Below are positions 1-8,139 of a stretch of DNA of 41,238 nucleotides, one piece after another (positions within the stretch are counted from its first letter, which is position 1; every line of letters starts with the position of its first letter). Location of the stretch: positions 1-41,238 of the IMG/VR virus record IMGVR_UViG_3300032205_000009; one strand, 5' to 3'. Source of the DNA: a virus. The position numbers and the translations under genes were made by a program. Below the pieces are notes generated by a model. The model saw only the letters and a list, made by a program, of their open reading frames with translations. It searched no databases and was not told the DNA's origin.

Positions 1-20
1 GGGTCGGCACGATCCGCTAA
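1..20 (+). CDS. 3' end of an upstream gene (partial)
   Basis: The frame ending in TAA at 18-20 gives the last residues VGTIR. The stop directly abuts the ATG of the next gene, as expected inside a tight late operon. Too little is present to name it. Confidence 0.3.
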
Positions 21-3000
21 ATGCCTGTCACCAGGGGTGAACAGGGACAGGCGAGGGGCGGCTACAAGCCCAAGACCAAGCCTAAGCCCAAGCCTTCCCC
101 CGTCCCCAGGTCGAAGCCTGTCTCTGCCCCTCGTACCTCGACGACGCGCGCTCCGGCGCGCGTCACGCCGGCCCCTGCCCCGACATCGCCCGGTGACCCG
201 GCGGTGGCCGCGATCCAGCGCAAGCTGCGCGCTCACGGGCTGAAGGTGACTGTCGACGGCATCCCCGGCCCGGAGACCGACGCCGCCATCGCGGCGTACA
301 ACGCGCGGCTCGCGCGCAAGCGTGTGAACGTCATCAAAACACAGGTGACCGAGCCGGAGCCGACGGTCAGGACGCCGCCTCCCCTCCGGCCACTGCCGGC
401 GGGTGTGATCAAGACACAGTTCGCCGAGCCGACGGCACCGACGACGGTTGCCACCTTGCCTGTCCCGGCTCGTCATAGCGGGTCGGCGCTCGCAAGGTAT
501 GAGCCGTTCGATCCGAACGCGCTTGGAAACATTCCTGGCTTGCAGCCGCACCGCGTGTACGCCGCGACGCCTGACCTTCGTACCTCACAAGACAAGTTGA
601 TCGGTGAGCTCACCGGCACGTTCCTCTCCGACCCGCTCGGCGTGCTTGAGCTCGGCAAGTCGGCGGTGCATCTGGCGAAACATCCGTCGTTCGGCGCGGC
701 AGCCGGGACAGCTCTAGCGGGGGTCGGCCTGGTGCCGTTCCTGCGCGGTCCTCGCGCGGCTGCGCGTGTGGTCAGCGCACTCCGCGAAGGACGGGCGTTC
801 GACGAGGCTGTCAGGGCCGGGGCGGCGTCGTTTGGAGAGCGCGGCCCGATCGCGACGGCACGCGAGAGCGCCGCCTTGAAACAGATGAAACGGGACGCGA
901 TGCCTGTGTTGGAGAACGATCCGACCCGCAGAGTGATCTTCGATCAGATCGACCAGGCGGGGCTCCCGGAAGCACACGCCGTGAGACTGAAGAACGATCT
1001 CGACGAGGCTGCTGTTCGCCACGCCGATGCTGCCGCCAAGCGTTTCAAGGGTCCCGGTTCGCTGGCCGACCGCCGCGCCGCGCACGCCTCCTCCTACTAC
1101 GAGCACATCAACCCGGTCGACCCGCTCCCGCGCGCCAATGCTCACATCCCGCAGGTCGTCTACCCGGAGAAGACGCAGGCGGCGCGGCTCAGATCGAAGG
1201 TGAAGCCGCGCAAGGGCGCCGCTACCGGGGTCCCGACGACGCCCGACCTGCTCGCCAGGACTGCGGATGGGACCGAGTTCAAAATCGCCGGGAACATCAC
1301 CCCGGAGGACTGGGTGCAGCGCGTGCAGGCGGTGATCCCGAGCGCAGCTGCACGCGACAACCTCGCTCGCTGGTACGAGCACTACGAGCCGATGTTCCGC
1401 AAGGCGTTCAAGAAGGATGCCGACGCGGTGATGCGCGGCTTCGCCGTCTCGCAGGCGAATGCCTCCCCGTCGAGCGGCCTCGCCGCGGTGCTCAAGGTGA
1501 TGGACAAGCTGCGGCGCGGCGAGCAGATCGGGCCGCGCGAGATTTCGGTGGTCGCTCAGTCGATCGGCAAGGCGGTCGAGGACAAAGAGATCGACAAGTT
1601 CGTTGCTGCCAAGCTGTCCGACTTCGTCGACTCGCTGGCCGGGAAGAACACACGTACTTGGATGGGCGACGTCACCGAGGCGGGTTCGCCGACGGCGGTC
1701 GATATACATGCGATCCGCGACCGCGGCTTTATCGACAAGAAGTTGCGCGCGAGGATCGAAGCGCTCGGTGCGAAGCACGGCAAGGACTTCAAGATCGAAG
1801 GCAGAGGGACCGCGACCGGTCCGTTGTACGAGCGGATCTCGGAGTGGTACCAGGAGATCGCCGACCACCTGAACGCGATGGACGGCGGCAAGGGTTTCGA
1901 CGGTCGCAGCAACTGGACGCCCGCGCAGGCCCAGGCGCTCGGTTGGTCGACGATCCAGATGGCGCACGGCGTGGTGCCGGAAGGTTTCGCGGAGGCGTTC
2001 GCTAACAACACGCGCGCGATCACGTTCGAGTTGACGCACGGCCCGCTCGGCCTCGGCAACGACCTGACGCAGGCCCAGACACGCCAGGTCGCACAGACGA
2101 TGCGGGACGCCGCGGTCAGGCTTGCCGACGACACCGAGGGGATCTGGCTGCGCGACGTTTCGATCGGCGTCGGCGGCTGGGAGCAGGGCACCAACATCAA
2201 CCTGACGCTGCGCGTGCTCGGCTCGGAGGAGTCGGTGCAGGCGGCGTTGACCCGTTACGCGCAGGCCTTCGACCAGGAGTGGGTGCAGGCGACCCGCGAG
2301 GTGTCCGGCAAGAAAGCAAGGGCGACGCTCCTGATCGACTCGCCGAAGTTCCGCGACCCCCGGACGCGCGCACGCTTCTTCAAGGCGCTGAACAGAATCG
2401 AGCCGAGGCTCGAAGGCTTCATGGACTACGATGTCGACGGCGTTCCGGCGCTGGCGATTCGGACCGGGAGCCCTTCAGTCTCTCCGAAGACTGCCGATAA
2501 GTTCATCAACCGTTACAGAGCGGCTATTGAGCAGGCCGAAGCTGAGACGGGAATCGAAGTCAGCGGTTCCGTCCGGAACATGGAGATGCTCACAGGAGGT
2601 CAGCACGGTGAAGTTGCGCCCGTACAAACACTCGCCGGAAGTGGAGGAGGGCTCGCTAGAGGTGCCCTGGACGATCCACTTGCCGCTCAAATCCGAGGCG
2701 AGCTCGAAGCCGCAATCGAACGAGCCCGAGGACCAGCAGAGCCCGGAGCAGCCGGCCCCGTAGAGCCGGAACAGAAGCCGCCGGGGATTCTCCGGCGTCT
2801 GATGGTCGAGGAGAAGGGCGCGTTCACGCCTGGGGCTGAGCCGGGGAAGCCGCGTCCGCCTGACGAGACGCTCGCGACCCCGTTCGAGCCGGTCTCCGAT
2901 CTGACGCCCGAGGAGCAGGTTCAACAGGGAGTGCGCGGCGCTCGGTCGCAGTACGGCAAGCAGAAGGTGCTGCGCAGCGAAGAGAGGAGGCAGCGCGCCG

Positions 3001-4679
3001 AAGAGCTGGACAAAGCTCTGCGCTCGGTCGCTGACCCTGACGAAGCGAGAGCAGCCGCGGCGGACGCGATGCGTGGGGAGCTCCCGAAGATCGACTTTCA
3101 GGGGCTGTCGACGCTGAACGCCGACTCGCTCAAGTACCTGAAGACGTACGTGAAGAACTCCGACCTGCTGCTCCCGTACCAGAAGATCAACCTGATGGAC
3201 GCGCTCGACAAGGCGGTCAGGGGCCGGGTGCCGACTCCGTACGAGATGAGGCTGATCGACCACGTCTTTGGGAAGAACACCGCGATGGGGATCGCGCAGA
3301 CCGCCGGCAACGGCTGGGATGTCGCGATCAACATCCTCAACATTCCCAGGTCTCTGCAGTCGACGCTCGACCTGTCGGCGGTCGCACGGCAAGGGCTGGT
3401 GGCACTCTCCTCACACCCGTACTTGGCGGGACGGGCGATCCCGAAGATGCTGCGCGCGGCGCGCAGCCCCAAGTACTACGACGAGCTGATGAGGGGGATC
3501 GAGGAGGACCCGGTGTACAACCTCGCGCTCGCCGGCCACGTCTCCTTCACCGACCCGTCCGAGTACGGCTCGCTCGCCGCCCAGGAGGAGGCGTTCGGCT
3601 CCGACTACGCGGCTCGGATCCCCGGCTTCGGCCATCTGATCAAGGGCTCGTCGCGCGCCTACACCGGCTTCCTGAACAAGGTGCGGATGGATCTCTTCAA
3701 GAACCAGATCAGGATCGCCCAGACCGCAGGCAGGAACATCCAGGACGAGGAGTTCCTGAAGGAGATCGGCAAGGTGGTGAACGCAGCGACGGGACGTGGG
3801 ACGCTGCCCGAGCGGATCGAGGACTGGGCCCCGGCGGTGAACGCCGTCTTCTTCTCGCCGAGGCTGATGATGTCTCGCATCCACTATCTCGACCCGACTT
3901 GGTATGTGCGTCTCGGCCGGGGCCTCCCTCCCGGAGCTCGCCGGCAGGTTCGGATCGAGGCCTTGCGTGGACTGTTCGCCACGGTGGGGGCGGTCAGCGC
4001 AGGGCTTTACCTGTTCTCGCGCATCCCCGGCGTGGAGGTTGGCTCGTTCGACAAGGACCATCCGTTCGGCGACCCGCGCAGCGCCAACTGGGGCAAGCTG
4101 AAGATCGGCAACACGCGCATCGATCTGGCCGGCGGCTTCCAGCAGTACGTCCGTCTGGTGGCTGTGCTGGTGACACAGACCAAGGTGTCCTCGACGAGCG
4201 GCAAGAAGACGAAGCTGGGGACGGGCAAGTTCGGATCGCAGGACACCGCCGATGTGCTGATTGACTTCCTGCGCGGCAAGGCCGCACCGTCGATCGGGCT
4301 CGGCCTGAACGTCGCCTCGGGGAGAAACATGATCGGCGAGTCGGTCGCGCGCGGGCCACTGCCTGAGGCGGCATGGAGTATCGCCAGGACGAGCTTCATC
4401 CCGCTGATCCTTCAGGACACGGCAGACCTCTACAACGACAGGCACGGCGGCATCAACGGCCTCCTCTGGGCGCTCGGCGGCTACGGGCTGGGCGCGTTCG
4501 GCCTCGGCCTGCAAACCTACGGGCCGAAGGTCGAGACAGGTGGCGGAGGCGGCGGCGGCGGAGACGAGTCATACCCAGGCTCCGGCTCCGGCGGCGAGTC
4601 ATACCCCGGCTCTGGCGGCGGGGGTGAGTCGTATCCCGGCTCCGGAGGCAGCGGCGAGTCGTACCCCGGTGCCCCGTGA
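21..4679 (+). CDS. Very large internal/ejection virion protein (1552 aa)
   Basis: Probably a virion-internal protein delivered with the DNA; I infer this from its size, its position at the end of the structural block and its partner, a transglycosylase overlapping it by 4 nt. The N-terminus is a Lys-Pro-rich linker (about residues 15-35) followed by a peptidoglycan-binding-like helical repeat (about 58-97, with VDGIPGPETDAAI). The middle is long, charged and helical. The C-terminal third contains the stretch from NIPRSLQSTLDLSAVARQG to the FSPRLMMSR motif and hydrophobic segments near 1310-1332 and 1478-1497. This part recalls the LPD38-type region of phage polyvalent proteins, but I recall this from memory only. 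The protein ends in four ESYPG repeats. The ATG follows directly after a stop; no clear Shine-Dalgarno is seen. It could also be a large polyvalent protein with enzymatic domains I do not recognise. Confidence 0.75.
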   Translation: MPVTRGEQGQARGGYKPKTKPKPKPSPVPRSKPVSAPRTSTTRAPARVTPAPAPTSPGDPAVAAIQRKLRAHGLKVTVDGIPGPETDAAIAAYNARLARKRVNVIKTQVTEPEPTVRTPPPLRPLPAGVIKTQFAEPTAPTTVATLPVPARHSGSALARYEPFDPNALGNIPGLQPHRVYAATPDLRTSQDKLIGELTGTFLSDPLGVLELGKSAVHLAKHPSFGAAAGTALAGVGLVPFLRGPRAAARVVSALREGRAFDEAVRAGAASFGERGPIATARESAALKQMKRDAMPVLENDPTRRVIFDQIDQAGLPEAHAVRLKNDLDEAAVRHADAAAKRFKGPGSLADRRAAHASSYYEHINPVDPLPRANAHIPQVVYPEKTQAARLRSKVKPRKGAATGVPTTPDLLARTADGTEFKIAGNITPEDWVQRVQAVIPSAAARDNLARWYEHYEPMFRKAFKKDADAVMRGFAVSQANASPSSGLAAVLKVMDKLRRGEQIGPREISVVAQSIGKAVEDKEIDKFVAAKLSDFVDSLAGKNTRTWMGDVTEAGSPTAVDIHAIRDRGFIDKKLRARIEALGAKHGKDFKIEGRGTATGPLYERISEWYQEIADHLNAMDGGKGFDGRSNWTPAQAQALGWSTIQMAHGVVPEGFAEAFANNTRAITFELTHGPLGLGNDLTQAQTRQVAQTMRDAAVRLADDTEGIWLRDVSIGVGGWEQGTNINLTLRVLGSEESVQAALTRYAQAFDQEWVQATREVSGKKARATLLIDSPKFRDPRTRARFFKALNRIEPRLEGFMDYDVDGVPALAIRTGSPSVSPKTADKFINRYRAAIEQAEAETGIEVSGSVRNMEMLTGGQHGEVAPVQTLAGSGGGLARGALDDPLAAQIRGELEAAIERARGPAEPGAAGPVEPEQKPPGILRRLMVEEKGAFTPGAEPGKPRPPDETLATPFEPVSDLTPEEQVQQGVRGARSQYGKQKVLRSEERRQRAEELDKALRSVADPDEARAAAADAMRGELPKIDFQGLSTLNADSLKYLKTYVKNSDLLLPYQKINLMDALDKAVRGRVPTPYEMRLIDHVFGKNTAMGIAQTAGNGWDVAINILNIPRSLQSTLDLSAVARQGLVALSSHPYLAGRAIPKMLRAARSPKYYDELMRGIEEDPVYNLALAGHVSFTDPSEYGSLAAQEEAFGSDYAARIPGFGHLIKGSSRAYTGFLNKVRMDLFKNQIRIAQTAGRNIQDEEFLKEIGKVVNAATGRGTLPERIEDWAPAVNAVFFSPRLMMSRIHYLDPTWYVRLGRGLPPGARRQVRIEALRGLFATVGAVSAGLYLFSRIPGVEVGSFDKDHPFGDPRSANWGKLKIGNTRIDLAGGFQQYVRLVAVLVTQTKVSSTSGKKTKLGTGKFGSQDTADVLIDFLRGKAAPSIGLGLNVASGRNMIGESVARGPLPEAAWSIARTSFIPLILQDTADLYNDRHGGINGLLWALGGYGLGAFGLGLQTYGPKVETGGGGGGGGDESYPGSGSGGESYPGSGGGGESYPGSGGSGESYPGAP
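4566..4676 (+). repeat. 30-bp coding tandem repeat (ESYPG)
   Basis: Four copies with an exact 30-bp period start at 4566, 4596, 4626 and 4656 (each GAGTC followed by TA/TAT-CCC). They encode ESYPGSG plus Gly/Ser and form the C-terminal tail of the internal protein. The last copy is cut short by the overlapping start of the next gene. Such repeats may vary in number between relatives. Confidence 0.85.
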
Positions 4680-5764
4680 GCGCAGACCCTTACCGCGCCG
4701 CCGCGAGCCGCACCGCCAACCGCTACGGCATCCCCGGCAAGCTGTTCGAGCGACTGATCACCCAGGAGTCAGGCTGGAACCCAAAGATCCAGTCGTCTGC
4801 AGGGGCCATCGGGCTCACCCAGCTGATGCCGGCCACCGCGGCCTCGCTGAAGGTCAACCCGCTCGACCCGATCGCGAACCTGGACGGCGGTGCCCGCTAC
4901 CTGCGCCAGCAGTACGACCGCTTCGGCTCCTGGCGTCTCGCGCTCGCCGCCTACAACGCCGGCCCCGGCCGTGTCGCGGACGGCAGCTGGCAGCAGATCC
5001 CCGAGACGTCCAACTACGTCAGGTCGGTGATGGGCAACGTCACCTACAGGAGCGTGCCGGCGCCGCGCACCGACCAGACCGTGACGCCGCCGCCGCGCAC
5101 CCCGACCGTGCCGATGCCGCCACGTACCAGCCCTGCACTTCCGAGCGACGCGCTCTGGGGGACAGACCTGGTCTCCAAGGCGGCGTTCGAGAACTTGGGC
5201 AAGATCGCCCGAGGCTGGAAGCCATCCTCGACGTTGGCCGACCTGGTCGCAGCCTCACAGGTGCCCGTGTCAACCGCGACGGTGCCGGCAGAGACTGCCT
5301 CGATGCCGTCGTCGCCGAGCAAGGTCCCCACCACGCCGTCCCAGCCGACGCCGCCGAGTTCCGGCAAGCTGGGCAAAGTGATCACCGCTCCTGGCGCAGA
5401 CCGCAGCGGGGTGCGCACCCATCAGGCGGTCAGGGACTTTGTCGCCAAGGTCGCAGGCGTGTACGGCTCGCCGCTGACGATCACCACCGGCACCAACCAC
5501 AACCAGTACGTGATCGGCACCCACCGCCAGTCTCAGCACTGGACGGGCGACGCAGCCGACATTGCCTTTGGCCACGGGACAGGCTCGGACAACGTCGACC
5601 CAGCGCTGACGAAGTTGGGCCAGGATGCTTTGATCGCTGCCGGCGCAGACCCCGAGTGGGCTCGTAAGCAGACCGGCGGAGCGTTCAACATCGGGGGCCA
5701 CAACATCCTCTTCAACACCTATGTCGGAGGCAACCACTACAACCATCTCCACGTCGGTGTCTGA
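4676..5764 (+). CDS. Bifunctional lytic transglycosylase and M15-like peptidase (362 aa)
   Basis: Cuts peptidoglycan glycan strands and probably peptide stems, likely as a virion-borne enzyme during DNA entry. Residues about 8-110 are a soluble lytic transglycosylase (SLT) domain with catalytic Glu31 in QESGWNP, followed by GAIGLTQLMPATA and AAYNAGPGRV. Residues 120-235 are a Pro/Thr/Ser linker. The C-terminus looks like an M15/VanY-type zinc peptidase: His288 and Asp295 in SQHWTGDAAD, and His357/His359 in NHLHVGV. GTG is the start, overlapping the preceding stop (GTGA), which implies translational coupling with the 1552-aa protein. It is the last gene before a terminator, so it seems to end the late transcript. 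It could instead be the endolysin, but a separate amidase sits with a holin-like gene near 36 kb. Confidence 0.9.
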   Translation: MSADPYRAAASRTANRYGIPGKLFERLITQESGWNPKIQSSAGAIGLTQLMPATAASLKVNPLDPIANLDGGARYLRQQYDRFGSWRLALAAYNAGPGRVADGSWQQIPETSNYVRSVMGNVTYRSVPAPRTDQTVTPPPRTPTVPMPPRTSPALPSDALWGTDLVSKAAFENLGKIARGWKPSSTLADLVAASQVPVSTATVPAETASMPSSPSKVPTTPSQPTPPSSGKLGKVITAPGADRSGVRTHQAVRDFVAKVAGVYGSPLTITTGTNHNQYVIGTHRQSQHWTGDAADIAFGHGTGSDNVDPALTKLGQDALIAAGADPEWARKQTGGAFNIGGHNILFNTYVGGNHYNHLHVGV

Positions 5765-5815
5765 CACAGGCAGCAAATAGCGTCTGAATTTTGGGTGAAT
5801 GTGTGTTCAGAAAAG

Positions 5816-5844
5816 TTGACACACGATGTCTAGACATAGATGAT
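5816..5844 (+). promoter_or_regulatory. Sigma70-type promoter with an overlapping palindrome
   Basis: TTGACA (5816-5821), a 17-bp spacer and GATGAT (5839-5844). The 12-bp perfect palindrome ATGTCTAGACAT (5826-5837) fills the spacer and could be an operator. Transcription would start near 5851 and meet a terminator about 60-90 nt later; no ORF follows. Confidence 0.45.
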
Positions 5845-5850
5845 CAGTGA

Positions 5851-5940
5851 CGAGATGCTCGGCTGGCCCAGGGAGACTTGGGCTGGGTGTGCAGATCAAA
5901 CTGGTAGCTGAGGCCTCCTTCGGGGGGCCTCGGCGTTTCT
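5851..5940 (+). ncRNA. Candidate small RNA
   Basis: A roughly 90-nt interval between a good promoter match and a strong terminator. It contains an imperfect stem (GCCCA/TGGGC around 5868-5890) before the terminator hairpin and no plausible ORF with a ribosome-binding site. It sits just left of the attP region. Function unknown; it may instead be the end of the late transcript only. Confidence 0.3.
5910..5940 (+). terminator. Rho-independent terminator after the late genes
   Basis: Stem GAGGCCTCC/GGGGGCCTC (5910-5918 with 5923-5931, one G-U pair) closed by a TTCG tetraloop and followed by a T-containing tail. It ends rightward transcription after the transglycosylase and protects the attP/integrase region. 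Confidence 0.75.
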
Positions 5941-5948
5941 GTGGGCTT

Positions 5949-6202
5949 GGTCACTTTGGTCACCGCTGGTCACTTACCTGCCCATTGGTCACCTGTCCAG
6001 GCATGTCAGTAGCCTGACGCCCTAGGGGGATTTGGCTTAGGCAAGCCATGTCGTCCCTCTGGTAGGTCCCGCGAGCGACTTTCGAGACCGCCGCATTCGA
6101 CCGCTCTGCCACCCCTCCGAGCCTGTATTTAAGCCAAACCGCCTTCGGGCTGAATGTGGTTATACACAGATTCCGGCACCTTCACTGGTCACCGCTGGTC
6201 AC
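5949..6202. other. attP: Probable phage attachment site attP with arm-type repeats
   Basis: Six copies of GGTCAC lie in two groups: 5949, 5958, 5968 and 5987 on the left, 6187 and 6197 on the right. The 16-mer GGTCACCGCTGGTCAC occurs identically at 5958-5973 and 6187-6202. Between the groups is a serine-tRNA-like segment. Short direct repeats on both sides of a tRNA-derived core, next to a tyrosine integrase, are the usual architecture of attP arms and core. The hexamer also appears inverted (GTGACC) upstream of the integrase at 8131-8136. An unsplit site argues that this is not an integrated copy. Confidence 0.65.
6080..6118 (-). other. tRNA-Ser(CGA) 5'-half, candidate attP core
   Basis: Read on the minus strand from 6118, the sequence begins GGAGGGGTGGCAGAGC, folds a D-arm (GCA with TGC) and continues through an anticodon loop CTCGAAA (anticodon CGA). 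After the loop it departs from a normal tRNA: no canonical TTCGA T-loop and no CCCCTCC acceptor 3' strand follow; instead a hairpin TGGCTT/AAGCCA (6033-6048) and CCCCCTAGG are seen. This fits a shared core with a host tRNA gene, or a decayed phage tRNA. Most tRNA-integrating elements carry the 3' half, so the 5' half here is unusual. Confidence 0.55.
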
Positions 6203-6220
6203 CTTCTTGGTTCCGAGCAC

Positions 6221-6253
6221 AAAAAAGCCCGCCCCCGGAGGTGGGGACGGGCT
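6221..6253 (-). terminator. Terminator of the leftward integrase operon
   Basis: On the minus strand, stem AGCCCGTCCCC/GGGGGCGGGCT (arms 6226-6236 and 6242-6253, one bulge) followed by six U residues (AAAAAA at 6221-6226 on the plus strand). It lies 38 nt past the last gene of the operon. Confidence 0.8.
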
Positions 6254-6291
6254 CGTCGATGGTGTGCTGCCGTCGACCGGTGGAGCCTATG

Positions 6292-6588
6292 TCACAGCCC
6301 TGGTGCCTGCCAGACCCAGAGCCCGTGCGGCGTCTTGTGCCCGATCGTGCGCAGGATCAGGCGAGTGCGCTCCACGTCGAGACCCGTGCACTTCGCGACC
6401 GTTCGAGCCTGCCGCGGGACAGGCTCCCCGCTCAGAAAGCGCTCGACGCGAGCGACATCGAGACGCCATTGCGCTTCGATTTCCCGACGGCGCTGTGTTG
6501 CGCATTCGGGACACACGTCGAGCCCATGAACGACGGTAATGTTGACCCGTCTTTTGCCGCAGCTTTGGCAGTGGTAAGCCTTCGCCAT
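6292..6588 (-). CDS. Zinc-ribbon protein with possible HTH (98 aa)
   Basis: Two CxxC pairs near the N-terminus (CQSC and CPEC) suggest a zinc ribbon. The C-terminal half, around ARTVAKCTGLDVERTRLILR, has a helix-turn-helix-like pattern. The ATG overlaps the stop of the preceding gene by 4 nt (ATGA), so it is translationally coupled and co-expressed with the integrase. Its place directly downstream of the integrase makes a role in recombination direction or operon control conceivable, but this is inference. Confidence 0.7.
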   Translation of the reverse strand: MAKAYHCQSCGKRRVNITVVHGLDVCPECATQRRREIEAQWRLDVARVERFLSGEPVPRQARTVAKCTGLDVERTRLILRTIGHKTPHGLWVWQAPGL

Positions 6589-6809
6589 CACGCCTCCTCG
6601 GCAGGCGTTCGCATCTTGAGATGGACGAGCGCGTTGCCGGTCACCTCGACCTCGCCCATGTTCAAGTAGGAGAGGTAGCTGCCGCAGCCGAGGCAGAAGT
6701 CGACGCCGCAGGAGCGCTCCCGGTTGGCGTCCTCGGGGACGTAGACGATCAGGACGCCGCCGTCGGTGTCGCAGTCGGAGCAGATGTAGAGCCACCACTT
6801 CATAGCCAT
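6588..6809 (-). CDS. Small cysteine-rich protein (73 aa)
   Basis: Contains CSDC near residue 10 and FCLGCGSY near residue 41, a likely zinc-binding fold. It overlaps the integrase stop by 4 nt (ATGA); a second ATG two codons in is an alternative start. Middle gene of the three-gene integrase operon. Function unknown. Confidence 0.7.
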   Translation of the reverse strand: MAMKWWLYICSDCDTDGGVLIVYVPEDANRERSCGVDFCLGCGSYLSYLNMGEVEVTGNALVHLKMRTPAEEA

Positions 6810-8077
6810 CACGCTGCCAGCGCTGCCATGCGCTTGCTGTGGTTCTCGCGGTCGACGAAGTGCACGTAGACCTCGCTCACGACCTTCGGGCTGTTGCCGA
6901 GCGCGAGCGCGACCTCCTCGATCGAGGCGCCGTTCGTGAACAGCCTGGTCGCGAACGAGTGGCGCAGGAAGTGGGACTTGATCTGGCGCTTGATCCCGGC
7001 CCGTTTCGCAGCCTGACTGATCTTGCGCTGCACGAAGTTCGACGAAAGCGGCGTCTGCTTCAGCGACGGGAAGAGCAAGCCCTCCTCCTGCAGCCAGCCG
7101 GCCTCGAACCCTTCGGTGATGTAGGTGTCGAGGATCTCGCGCGCGTCCTGCGAGAGGACGACGTAGCGCGTGCGCACGCCCACCTCGCCGAGGCGCCCCT
7201 TCAGCGTCCCGAACCACGTTCTCGGGTCGTTCGTGGTGAAGCCGAAGGCAATCTGCTTCGTCACCTTGAGCGAGCCGTACGGGCCGTAACGGGGGCCGTC
7301 CACGATGTCGATGACCAGCAGCCCGAGAGCCTCGTTGATGCGCAGGCCGGTGCGGTGCATCGTCTCCACGATCGTCTGGCGCTTGCGCCCGTCGTCCGCC
7401 CTGCGCTGCTTGGCCGGCGCGAGTTCGGCCACGATCAGGTCGCGCTCCTCGTCGGTGATGATGTGCTCCTCGTCGAGCGGGATGTTCAGCGGATCGCCCT
7501 TCTTCTTCTCCCACCTGCGCTTGCGCACCGAGCGCACCGGGTTGTCGGTGCGGTAGCGGGTGGGTGCTTTCGTGAACGAGTCGAACATCACCCCGAGCGC
7601 CGACTTCGTCTTGCGCAACATCGAGTAGCTGAGCGGCTTGCCGGTGCGCGGCGAGATGTACTCCTCCGCGCGGTCGAGGATGCGGTCGATCAGCGCGGCG
7701 TCCACGTCGGTCACGCGCTGTCGTGCGAGCAGGTCCTCGGAGAAACGCCAGACATCCCTGTGCACGGCGAGCGTGCCGTCCTTCAGCGTCTCCTCTGCGA
7801 GCCTGAGGAACTCCTCGCGCGCGGCCGGGATGCGGATCGTACCGTCGAGCTTGGTCGGCTCCGCGCCCACCTGGGCCCGGTAGCGGCGCAGCGCCTCGTC
7901 GTAGTCGCGCGTGCGCAGCGAGACAGGCTTGCGCTTCCCGTCGACCTTGCGGACGATGTAGTAGATCCCGTTGCGCGTGAACATCCACTTCACGCCTTCG
8001 ACGGGGACGAACTCGTTGCCGGGTCCGAGGTCGACGACCTCGTCCGGCGCGACCAGCCGCAATGCTGGTTCAGCCAT
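6809..8077 (-). CDS. int: Tyrosine integrase (422 aa)
   Basis: Site-specific recombinase that would join attP to the host attB. The catalytic domain shows Arg246 in RTGLRINEAL, His369-x-x-Arg372 in HFLRHSFATRL, and nucleophile Tyr404 in SEVYVHF. The N-terminal part (to about residue 170) holds an arm-binding/SAM-like region with KRKPVSLRTRDYDEALRRY. The ATG at 8077 is chosen because AGGAGGA lies 5 nt upstream; the frame stays open 38 codons further but without a ribosome-binding site. The leader carries CAATCCAAC, a partial match to the leader repeat of the 16-19 kb operon. The attP-like region lies 0.6-0.9 kb downstream. Confidence 0.95.
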   Translation of the reverse strand: MAEPALRLVAPDEVVDLGPGNEFVPVEGVKWMFTRNGIYYIVRKVDGKRKPVSLRTRDYDEALRRYRAQVGAEPTKLDGTIRIPAAREEFLRLAEETLKDGTLAVHRDVWRFSEDLLARQRVTDVDAALIDRILDRAEEYISPRTGKPLSYSMLRKTKSALGVMFDSFTKAPTRYRTDNPVRSVRKRRWEKKKGDPLNIPLDEEHIITDEERDLIVAELAPAKQRRADDGRKRQTIVETMHRTGLRINEALGLLVIDIVDGPRYGPYGSLKVTKQIAFGFTTNDPRTWFGTLKGRLGEVGVRTRYVVLSQDAREILDTYITEGFEAGWLQEEGLLFPSLKQTPLSSNFVQRKISQAAKRAGIKRQIKSHFLRHSFATRLFTNGASIEEVALALGNSPKVVSEVYVHFVDRENHSKRMAALAA

Positions 8078-8139
8078 GACTTCCTCCTGTTGGATTGCTT
8101 CCCGCCGGGTGACTAGTCCAGCGGTCTGAGGTGACCAGT

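Noticed and set aside
714-2039. 441-aa open frame on the minus strand
   Set aside because: Shadow of the 1552-aa virion gene, with biased Arg/Val/Leu composition and no domain.
6839-8116. 425-aa plus-strand frame
   Set aside because: Antisense to the integrase, which has all catalytic residues.
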